NCBI RefSeq assembly: GCF_008831285.2
Contig: NC_045150.1
Span: 11,577,868-11,641,867, forward strand
Direction of reading: 5' to 3'
DNA: 64,000 bases
Source of the DNA: Nymphaea colorata
Taxonomy: Eukaryota; Streptophyta; Magnoliopsida; Nymphaeales; Nymphaeaceae
Part shown: positions 10,784 to 19,067 of the stretch, piece by piece
How the letters are laid out: the number at the start of each line of letters is the position of its first letter
Position numbering within the stretch: the first letter of the stretch is position 1
Translations under genes and position numbers: made by a program
Notes under the pieces: generated by a model
Told to the model about the DNA's origin: nothing
The model's database searches: none
Seen by the model: the letters and a program-made list of their open reading frames with translations, nothing else

Positions 10784-10966
10784 TTAGAAGAACGCACGTA
10801 TCAGCACCATAGTGACGACGACCATCGACGGGTGAAACGACTGGTTTGAGCTCAAGGGGTCATCGGGCGGAGTGGAAGAAAACCACCACGGCGCATTAAA
10901 ATTTTGGCCGGAGACGGCGACCGGCAAAACTAAGAGCAGCAGCAATGGAACTGACACGTCCGACAT
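10784..10966 (-). pseudogene. ATL-type RING-H2 protein, N-terminal fragment
   Basis: Starting at ATG 10966 the frame gives a signal-peptide-like run (V-P-L-L-L-L-L-V-L-P-V-A-V-S-G), then a Ser/Pro-rich stretch, then S-F-H-P-S-M-V-V-V-T-M-V-L-I, the start of the single membrane helix. That layout is characteristic of plant ATL RING-H2 ubiquitin ligases, in which F-x-P-S-M-A opens the helix. The frame stops at 10784-10786 after 60 codons. No GLD motif or RING-H2 domain follows; the GC-rich MITE-like element begins about 75 bp further on. It is a truncated gene. The family call is by motif recognition and I cannot say which ATL. Confidence 0.6.
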
Positions 10967-11099
10967 CTTTTCTCCGTCTTCACAGAGAGCGAGAGAGACA
11001 CAGAGAGAGAGTGTGTTCGGACTCGAAGCAATGCGCTTGTGGTCTGTGTCTTCACAAAAGCACCAATTCGGTAGGTGACATTCACAGAAAGAAGGCACG

Positions 11100-11530
11100 C
11101 CATTTTACAAACATTAGCAAGCGACTCATTTATAACTCTTGTTTAGCATCACTTCAGCACCAAAGGGTCTGTGTGGGCAATTGCCCACAGAGGCCCATTT
11201 GTGGCTTCACACCCGTCCCTTGCACTTAATCCAAATCTCATATGAAACGTAGTAAGAAAGCAAGACTTTGTCTCACTTACCTTTGTCAAATAGAGACCAC
11301 ATGCTGGAACAAATATAATGTTCGAGCACCAGAACTCAACGCTTTGGTGCCAAATGACTAAAATGCCTCACATAAGAAAGAGACAATACTGCCTCCCATA
11401 AGGATAAATGTGGAAAGGTGAAACTTAATTGCCTTTTAAGCAAACAAAAATGCCTCCCCACAAAACCACGTCAGAGCATGTAATTAAGAGTCCGCACTAA
11501 TTTCAATAGTTTAACTCCAAAGGGTTATTG
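11100..11530. repeat. Duplicated block, direct copy at 40265-40675
   Basis: About 400 bp, including GGGTCTGTGTGGGCA and GCCTTTTAAGCAAACAAAAA, are repeated at 40265-40675, with a shorter third copy at 45170-45240. Long minus-strand open frames in it show no known domain. Nothing indicates a gene. Confidence 0.7.
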
Positions 11531-11814
11531 GGCGTGGATGATCCATGGGCCCCAAAGAATATGGTAGATTCATATAATACTAATGGTCCATGAATATACT
11601 CCAAAGTGTTTTATGAATATTCTCTATTCATTAGGGCATGTCTATGGAATATTCACTAGGTGTCCTTATTGTCAAATGATTCCTAACATCAACAACAGTT
11701 TAATAGTTGACTAGTCTATATAACAGTTACAACTATTGTTTTTACATTTTAAACGGTTTGGTTTTTTTAGTATAATATGACAAGCTTTAACAAAAAGGAA
11801 GCAAAGCGAGAAAA

Positions 11815-11866
11815 ATACCATCGCAGTGCTCGGATATGGGTACGGGTACTTGTTGCTCTTCGTCGT
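11815..11866 (-). pseudogene. WAT1 exon 5, truncated copy
   Basis: Upstream of the exon-3/4 donor lies the beginning of a fifth exon reading K-Y-P-Y-P-Y-P-S-T-A-M, which breaks off after about 17 codons. The block 11815-12110 (exon 3/4 end, short intron, start of exon 5) matches 13905-14180 and 32870-33135. Confidence 0.65.
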
Positions 11867-11976
11867 CTGTCTCAATTTAATTAAACAATTAATTTAATTA
11901 ATTCTATTCTTGTTAGAAGAAACAATGGAACATAATTGATTTGGTGGATATGCTTAAGCGAGTAGTAATTCATTAC

Positions 11977-12214
11977 CTGGACGATGAACCATATGGCACA
12001 ACACAAAGTGTTGGCTGTAGCCAAGAGCGAGGCCAGCACTAGGTTGCCCAGCTCTGGCGACCCAGCATGGCGGCGCACAAGGTGGGCATTAATGGACTAG
12101 AGCTCAAGTCTTGCACCCTTGCAGAAGGTGAGTAGCGCAGCTCCACCCAACCCTATGAAGGTCCCAATCACCTTCGCCTGGCTTGCTCGGATCCTCCTTT
12201 GAAGTTTCTCCAAT
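11977..12214 (-). pseudogene. WAT1 exon 3/4 with in-frame stop
   Basis: From an ACAG acceptor the frame reads [18 protein letters not shown], then [12 protein letters not shown], then R-H-A-G-S-P-E-L-G-N, then C-C-A-I-W-F-I-V-Q and a CAG/GTAATG donor at 11977. This matches the fourth and fifth helices of WAT1-related proteins. Between the K-G-A and R-H-A-G parts a TAG (12097-12099) stands in the usual L-W-S position. The sister copy near 14.17 kb carries the same TAG. Confidence 0.8.
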
Positions 12215-12220
12215 CTGTTT

Positions 12221-12261
<41 letters not shown>

Positions 12262-12370
12262 TGCACCCTTGCAGAAGGTGAGTAGCGCAGCTCCACCCAA
12301 CCCTATGAAGGTCCCAATCACCTTCGCCTGGCTTGCTCGGATCCTCCTTTGAAGTTTCTCCAATCTGTTT

Positions 12371-12371
<1 letters not shown>
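12108..12371 (-). repeat. 150-bp-step tandem duplication of a WAT1 exon start
   Basis: The 113-bp segment 12108-12220 recurs at 12258-12370 with no difference I can see, separated by a (TA)n tract. Each copy holds the acceptor and the first ~35 codons of exon 3/4. The outer copy has no downstream part or donor, so it would be an exon start leading nowhere. Slippage or unequal exchange at the TA tracts is a likely cause. Confidence 0.9.

Positions 12372-12372
<1 letters not shown>

Positions 12373-12438
<66 letters not shown>
12373..12438. repeat. (TA)n microsatellite
   Basis: About 33 TA units directly follow the outer copy of the duplicated exon start. A shorter TA tract (12224-12256) lies between the two copies. 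Confidence 0.95.
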
Positions 12439-12442
<4 letters not shown>

Positions 12443-12589
12443 GGCGGAGCTACAATTTTTGGACTAAGAGGAGCACCATTTTAAAAGTTCTAATGTCTTA
12501 AGAGGCACTAATATATAAAAAAAAAATTGAGGGAACTTATATAAAAGTAAAGGAAATTTGGCGGGCTGGTATGGGAAACCACAAAGTAC

Positions 12590-13320
12590 TCATCTCAGAG
12601 CGACCAAAGCTCAAAACGGAACCTGGCACACCTGGTACCAGCCCTACCCCGAAGAAGGGAAATGAGTAGCGGAGCATGATCAGACAAGTGCCTCGGCCCA
12701 AGAACCAAAGAGGATGAAGGAAAAGCAGAGAACAGCTCAGGCGAGAGGAAGACCCGGTCCAACCTACAGAGAATCGAAGAATTCCTATTGTTGGACCAAG
12801 TAAACTTGCCATTACTCAGAGGCACGTCAAAAAGACCGAACTCATCAATGAACGAGTGAAAAGCAAACATAGACGGACCAAAAGAGATAGGGGATGAAGA
12901 GTCGGTAGGACTAAGCAAACAATTGAAGTCCCCAACCAAAAGCCAAGGCGAGGAAAGAAGCTGACGAGCATGATGTAGCTCATCCTAAAGTTGGTCACGC
13001 AAGGCTCCAACTCAAGGGCCATAAACCACAGTAACTAAGATCGGGCCATTGGGCCAAAGACCATTGAGAATGACCGAGATAGAGTATTTATCAACATGCA
13101 CCACAACCCCGTAAGAGGCGAAGACCAGGCCAGTAGGATGCCGCCAGTGGCACCATTAGTCGGAAGAAACCCAAAGGATGGTTGACGCAACAAAGTACAA
13201 ACACAGGTGGATAAATCATAGACAATTTGGTCTCAACCACAATAAGCAAAGAAGGTCCATGTTGACGTACCCAAGAAGAGAGAGAGAGGGAGGAGACATT
13301 TAAATTCATTCACTAAAATT
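12590..13320 (-). mobile_element. LINE endonuclease-domain fragment
   Basis: Several overlapping minus-strand frames together resemble the apurinic-type endonuclease of plant L1-like LINEs. Visible motifs in order are V-V-E-T-K (near 13.23 kb), V-G-D-F-N-C at the start of the frame beginning 12939, R-L-D-R-V-F, and S-D-H-A-P-L near its end. These correspond to the catalytic Glu, Asp/Asn and Asp/His sites of the exo/endonuclease fold. The frames are broken by shifts, and no reverse transcriptase follows. It is a dead fragment. Confidence 0.75.
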
Positions 13321-13824
13321 CCATCGCAATGATCTAGCCTCTAAAACCAATTTATCATCATATTCTTGTATGTACTTTTGAAAATTGTCATTCTTTCAGT
13401 TAAGTTGAATGTAACTATTATTTGTGTACATTAACTTAGTTGATGTATGGGACTGGACCCATGCCAGATCCACAGTATTGAAACACATCCATAGAGCTTG
13501 ATCAGAGAGAATGGTTATCATAGAAGTCCAAAATCAGATTAATTTTAGTGTAGACCTTCCTGTCAGTGCCTGGGGCAATTGGACCAAATAAGTGACATGA
13601 ACCATTCTATCATTCTTTTACTAAAATGTAGACAAGCAAGTTTTTTCATGTGGCTGAAATGACTTGCAAACTCAATGCAATATGGTGACCATTAATGGTC
13701 AAGGTTGTATACTCATTTCGGCGACCTATAAAGCAGCCCTGAACCCCAATGGTAGGAGATAAGCGGAATGGACTTTGACCTTTTCCAAGTAATCTCCTTC
13801 TCTCATGTGTAATTGCAGATGCAG

Positions 13825-13933
13825 ATGGATCTCCCTTAGTAATGGCTGCAATGCATGTGCACTGGATGGCTGCAATCAGATTGAGTAACGCAGTGCTTGT
13901 GTATGGGTGCGGGTACCTCTGGCTCATCTTAGC
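13825..13933 (-). pseudogene. WAT1 exon 5, degraded copy
   Basis: From a CAG/GCTAAGATG acceptor the frame reads A-K-M-S-Q-R-Y-P-H-P-Y-T-S-T-A-L-L-N-L-I and on to G-D-P-S-A, as in exon 5 at 8659-8817. It then diverges and lacks the W-D-V-N-L-L segment and donor. The open frame continues to 13646 but is no longer WAT1-like. Confidence 0.7.
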
Positions 13934-14052
13934 CTGTCATTAGAGATCAATTTAATCAAGCGATTAAGTTAATTAATTATATTCTTGTTAGAAGAAACAA
14001 TGGAACATAATTGATTTGGTGGATATGCTTAAGGGAGTAGTAATCCATTACC

Positions 14053-14170
14053 TAGACGATGAACCATATGGCACAGCACAAAGTGTTAGCTGTAGCCAAA
14101 AGCGAGCCCAGCGCTAGGTTCCCCAGCTCTGACAACCGTGCATGCCGGCACACCAGGTGGGTGTGAATGG
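14053..14170 (-). pseudogene. WAT1 exon 3/4, 3' part, degraded copy
   Basis: Reads S-I-H-T-H-L-V-C-R-H-A, then L-G-N-L-A-L, then A-T-A-N-T-L-C-C-A-I-W-F-I-V, ending with TAG in place of the final Gln before the GTAATG donor. It also carries the TAG in the L-W-S position that is seen at 12097-12099. Confidence 0.7.
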
Positions 14171-14254
14171 ACTAGAGCTGGAGTCTAAGGCAATTTATGT
14201 GGGCAATCCAATGGTCTCAATGACAAATGTGAATATATTTAAGCAAATTCATTA

Positions 14255-14660
14255 TGTTTACTGTAACCCGTGCGTGGAATCTTGCATTGTTTAAGAAGGC
14301 TACATAAATTTTATTTTTTAATAAAAAAATTACAAACTATTTTAGTTTATTTATGCAAATATATATCCTGATAAAATCAGGATGTTTTAAAGAAAAATGA
14401 AAATTCCTTGTTACCTAGAAGTGAGAGAGCGAGAGAGGGTAACTAGAGTACAAAAATATTGCAATTTCATTCCCATTATTGTTGTTATTATTCCTGAGAG
14501 TAGAGTCTAATTGTTGGCCTGTACTAGCTAGCTTGGATTTGAAGAAAGGGCGCTCTGGTGTTTTACCTTATCCGGGCATCAAAATTCTTGCCCACCACGG
14601 TGAAAAGCAATGAATGGATAAATGGGGTGAGCAAGTGTGTTTGTGTTTTGAATAGGTGAG
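14255..14660. repeat. Duplicated intergenic block, direct copy at 38500-38850
   Basis: Shared words include GGAATCTTGCATT and CCTGATAAAATCAGGATGTTTT. The block ends where a GGGGCGGAG-family element starts (14665) that is missing from the 38.85-kb copy. No gene. Confidence 0.75.
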
Positions 14661-14664
14661 GAAT

Positions 14665-14865
14665 TTAACATGGGTGGAGCCAAGAGGGGGCCCTGCCTGG
14701 GCCTTGGCCCCACTTCAATTTTTTTTTTTAAATTTACCTGTAAATTTTAGAAAATTTTACTTGTTGTATATAAAAATTTTGAAAAATGATATTTTAGCCC
14801 ATGTCAAAATTTAAGAACTTTAATTTGGCTCTCTTCATGAAAATTTTCTGGCTCCGCCCTTGACT
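14665..14865 (+). repeat. Dispersed GGGGCGGAG-family element, copy 3
   Basis: From GGGTGGAGCCAAGAGGGGG to TTTCTGGCTCCGCCCT, closely similar to 9256-9455. The paralogous sequence at 38850-38860 continues without it, so that position approximates an empty site. Confidence 0.6.
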
Positions 14866-14869
14866 ACAA

Positions 14870-16034
14870 CTATAATGTTATGAGAGTTTGAATTTTATGA
14901 AAGATTTCTTCGATCAGTATCATGCTGCATGGATGGTGATATTTGAATATGTAACTTACAGTATCATTCTCTACAGGGCAACACTGAATCAAATTTTCTA
15001 AATAATCTCAATGAAAACGACTTCAGCGACATTTGTTTGTGCAATGGCCAACCTGCTACCTGCCTTCACCTTCATGCTCGCAGTCATGTTTCGGTGGCTT
15101 TTCACTTAATTCCCTTATCTTTACCATATTGTTCTTCTTTCTTTCTTCCATTCATGCCAATAAGGTTCTCTCTTGAATTCAATTAATTAATTGGATAACT
15201 TCAGATCATCCTGGATCATGGTTTCTTTTAAGTGTATGGATATATACTTTTTTTTTGGCCAATTTGCAACCTGTTCAGCTGAGCCGCTGGAATGGCCGGT
15301 TCATTAGTCCACCCTCCATAAAATTTAGAACCAATAAAAGAGCGTAGATTGAATGCACGGTCAGGACAAAGCATAAAATTAGATTATGTTCTTCTGTTTA
15401 ACATATATGATGGCCCTCTAATTATGGGGGAGTCGCTGGCCCTCATTTGATGGTTGTGACTGTAAATTGGCGACCCATTGCAGACTGGCTCTTTAATACT
15501 TTATGAAAATATGTCAAATTGAGTGCTTCAAATTCATTTTAAGCTTGTAATGTATACTTTCTTCAAATGATCATGAGGTTAACAACCCACTGCTTAAAGA
15601 AAACCTGAATCCTCTCCCACCCTCCCCCCCTTCCCCTCTTCATTTTCCTTGCCTCAGAGGTTTTGTTCTACGTCAGAACCTATGTGTGTATGTTACACCC
15701 TTCGATTTGAGTGTCATGATTCCACCTTTAACGGTTTAAGAGAATAGTGCCCACAGGAATCGAAATGCAACACACCTTATATATGTCTGCCTGTCCGACC
15801 AGCTGTGCTATGCCCTTTGAGGCAGCTTATAATGTGTACTTTCTTGAGATCAATATTAATGAAAACTTAGGCCACCTTGAAAATGATTCTGATCTCTAGC
15901 AGCATTCTTATACTAGCCCTCAAAAAATCATACTCTTTACAAGTTAATAATGAGCGTGGTTTTTATTTTTACAACAACGTAAATGCTATGCTTTTGTACT
16001 TTTACGTATGTACGTATTACAAGTTGCATATAAG
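14870..16034. other. Stretch without a recognisable gene
   Basis: Positions 14880-14960 match 43505-43570 as reverse complement. The remainder is AT-rich with pyrimidine runs (15610-15660) and no reading frame I can assign. Confidence 0.5.
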
Positions 16035-16590
16035 GAAGGGTGGAGGCAGGGGCCTTGGCCCATTCAAATTAAAAAAAATTCAAAAAATTATATGTAAATT
16101 TCAATTCAGTGCAACATATATATAAAAAGTTGAAAAATTCTATTTCAGCCCTTATTAAAATTTTGAAACTATAGTTAACTCCTGCAATGAAAATTTCCCA
16201 ACTCCACTCCTACTTATACGAGTTAGATTTCAGCACTCGAAAGCAACTCTACTCCTGAGCTCATGGATTCTTTACTGAATCTGCCACTGCATATAGAATC
16301 CAGTTGAGTGTGTAAGCAGTACAGGGGATATATGCTCCCAAACAATTATATCAGAAGATCGTCAACTTGGGAGCGGAGATCTGGATCCCCAAGGAGCCGC
16401 CTGTCAAAGGGACCTGTACCAACCAATTAGGAGTTAGAAGAGCACTTATAAGCCTATATATATTGTACTTACGCCAAAGCAGTCCTTCCATCTTCCAATT
16501 CTTCCTTGAAGAAGAAGAAGAAGAGCTTGTTGTAGTAATACTAGTAAATGGAGGAGAAGCTGACAAGCTGTAGTAATGGAGTGGTCTTGG
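16035..16590 (-). repeat. Second arm of the inverted repeat with 5740-6360
   Basis: Reverse complement of 5740-6360 with moderate divergence, including a GGGGCGGAG-family copy at 16035-16215. A copia reading frame enters it at about 16.58 kb and stays open to 16351, so the last ~75 codons of that frame are not copia. Confidence 0.75.
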
Positions 16591-19067
16591 GTTTAGAGAG
16601 TTTTCATCATGCTTCACTCTAAAAACCCATTTGTTTCTCAATGCCCTCTTGCCTTGGGGCAACTCCACAAGCTCAAAGGTGTGGTTGTCGTAAAGTGACT
16701 GCATCTCATCTTTCATGGCTTCCATCCACTTTTCCTGGTGCACATCATGCATAGCTTCTTCATAGCATTCAGGCTCACCACTATCAGTCAACAAAATATA
16801 GTCATGTGCGGGATATCTAGTTGAGGGACGCCGCTCCCTCGTGGATCTTCGCTGCTGATCTACATCTGAGGAGGAACCCTCCAAGTTATGATCGTCACCT
16901 TCGTCATCTGAATTAGGAATATATGGCATGTCTACTTGTCCTTCTCTATCATGTATCTGCCCAACAGCATCATCTGGCACTGCTCTTGAAGTATTCTGCA
17001 AGGGAATAGGATCCACATCAACTAGCAAATAGCTGCTATGAGAAGAATTCTTTACTGCTTTCTGAATATCCTCAATATTCTGATCTTCAGCAAATACAAC
17101 ATCCCTGCTTCTGACAAGCTTCTTCTCAACTGGATCATACAATCTGTAACCAAATTCATCATGGTCATAACCCAAAAACACGCACTGCCTACTTTTTGAT
17201 TCCAACTTCGATCTCTCATCCTTTGGTATATGCACAAATGCCCTGCATCCAAATACACGTAAGTGCTCATAGGATACATCCTTTCCATACCAAACTCTGT
17301 TAGGAACATCACCATCCAAAGGAACATGTGGAGACAAGTTAATCACATAAGCAGCAGTATGTAAAGCTTCACACAAAAAAGAATCAGATAACTTAGCTTC
17401 AGATAGGAGACATCTAACTCTCTCCATGAGTGTCTTGTTCATCCTTTCTGCCACGCCATTCAATGGAGGAGTCTTAGGTGGAGTCTTCTGGTGCCTGATG
17501 CCATGAGATCTGCAATACTCATCAAATGGACCAATATACTCTCTCACATTATCGCTGCGAACAAACTTCAGCTTCTTTTCAGACTGCCTTTCAACCAGTG
17601 CATAAAAGTCCTTGAAAACACCAAGGACTTGGTCTTTCCTCTTCAAAGAATAGACCCAAACTTTCCTAGAAAAATCATCAATAAACGTGACAAAATAAAG
17701 TGCACCACCATGTGAACTCACTTTCATAGGACCGCATACATCTGTATGAACCAACTCAAGTGCTTCTGTCTTTCTGAAAGGTGGATGACTCTTGAAAGAG
17801 ACCCGCGTCTGCTTCCCTGCAAAACAATGACTACATTTGTCAAGTTTAACCTTCTTTACATCTTGTAGAAGATTCTTCTTGATCAAGAATTGCAGTCCCT
17901 TGTCACTCATATGTCCCAGCCTCCTGTGCCACAACTCTATAGATTTCTCATCCTGTGTCACATGTACCATGTCTCTGGAAATCGATGCCTGCATAGTATA
18001 AAGATTATTGCTGCATCTCTTGCCTCGAGACCTCTAGTAAGCTTCCACTGGCCATCACCAAAAGTGTTGTGATACCCTTCTTCATCGAGCCTTCCTGCAG
18101 AGATAAGGTTCAGATGCATGTCAGGTGCATGCCTCACATCTGTCAGCTTCAATAGAGCTCCATTCGCATTCTTCAGAATGACGTCGCCTTTGCCTACAAC
18201 GTGAGACAAAGAACCATTACCCATTCTCAAAGTACCAAAATCACCAGAAATATATGAAGAGAAAAAATCTTTATGGGAAGTAACATGAAGAGCTGAACCA
18301 CTATCAACAAGCCAACAAGTATCGTCACTGGCAACATTAACCATGTTAGTATCACAAACAACAAACATTTCATGTTGTGCAGCAGCTGCGACATTGTCAT
18401 CTCGGTCATTTTTCTTCTCCTGTTTTTCCCCAATTTTATTCTCCTTCTTCAGCTGGAAACAGTACTTCTTTATGTGTCCTTTCTTTCCACAGTGGTGGCA
18501 TTCCAAATTCTTATATCTCGATTTGGATTTGCTTCTGCTTTTATCTCTGCCCCTGTCACTCTTGAATTTACTCCTCCCCCTGTTCTCTGTGAAAAGAACC
18601 TCTGTCTGAGAAGAGCAAGCCTGAGATTTTCTTCTCATCTCCTCATTGAGAATACCTGACTCAACAGTCTCTAAAGAAACAACCCCATTAGCTGCAGAGT
18701 TAGTAAGCGAGACTCTAAATGTCTCCCACGAATCAGGCAAAGTAGCAAGCAATAATAATCCCAAAATCTCATCTTCAAATTTAACGCCCATACTGGATAA
18801 CTGACTAATGACCCCCTGAAAATCATTTAGAAAATCTGACACTGAACTGCCCTCCTTGAATCTCAAATTCATCAATCTTTTCAGAAGAAATAATTTACTA
18901 CTTCCTGTCTTGGAGGCATAAAGATTTTCTAATTTTGCCCACAAACTACATGCATGATTTTCATCTTGAATATGTTTATAAACATTTTCATCCACAAATT
19001 GTCGAATGAAACCACAAACTTGTTCGTGTTCAAATTCCCATTCTTCGTCAGACTTAAAATCGGGCAT
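16580..19067 (-). mobile_element. Ty1/copia retrotransposon remnant (gag, PR, INT, start of RT)
   Basis: Two minus-strand frames hold a copia polyprotein. The first (19067-17958) has a UBN2-type gag core, a zinc knuckle C-x2-C-x4-H-x4-C (C-H-H-C-G-K-K-G-H) and the protease site C-W-L-V-D-S-G-S. The second (17994-16580) has the integrase H-H-C-C segment (W-H-R-R-L-G-H ... C-S-H-C), Asp/Asp/Glu sites (H-T-D-V-C-G-P, V-R-S-D-N, G-V-A-E-R) and only the first reverse-transcriptase residues (N-K-W-V-F-R-V). One frameshift near 18.02 kb separates the frames. RT, RNase H and both LTRs are missing, and the gag N-terminus is cut at 19067 where a second copia remnant begins. It cannot be autonomous. Confidence 0.9.

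Larger units (their letters stand above)
7395..12214 (-). pseudogene. WAT1-related transporter, most complete copy (exons 3-7)
   Basis: Four exons can be assembled on the minus strand: 12214-11977 (exon 3/4), 8817-8659 (exon 5), 8242-8099 (exon 6) and 7620-7395 (terminal exon, stop TAG at 7395-7397). All but the start of the first have ordinary GT/AG borders, and the motifs follow the order of plant WAT1-related (EamA) transporters: A-K-V-I-G-T, C-A-I-W-F-I-V-Q, Y-P-H-P-Y-S-S, V-S-A-F, then G-L-Y-T-V-L-W-G-K. The family moves auxin, amino acids or other small metabolites across membranes; the substrate of this member cannot be inferred. Two defects are visible. A TAG at 12097-12099 stands where Trp is expected, and exon 6 ends in a phase that does not continue into the V-L-G-A-G frame of exon 7. 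Exon 2 and a linked first exon were not found. I therefore call it a pseudogene, though sequence errors cannot be excluded. Confidence 0.75.

Noticed and set aside
16351-16573. C-terminal extension of the copia polyprotein as a new domain
   Set aside because: The extension is the reverse complement of non-coding repeat 5740-6060, so it is read-through after truncation.
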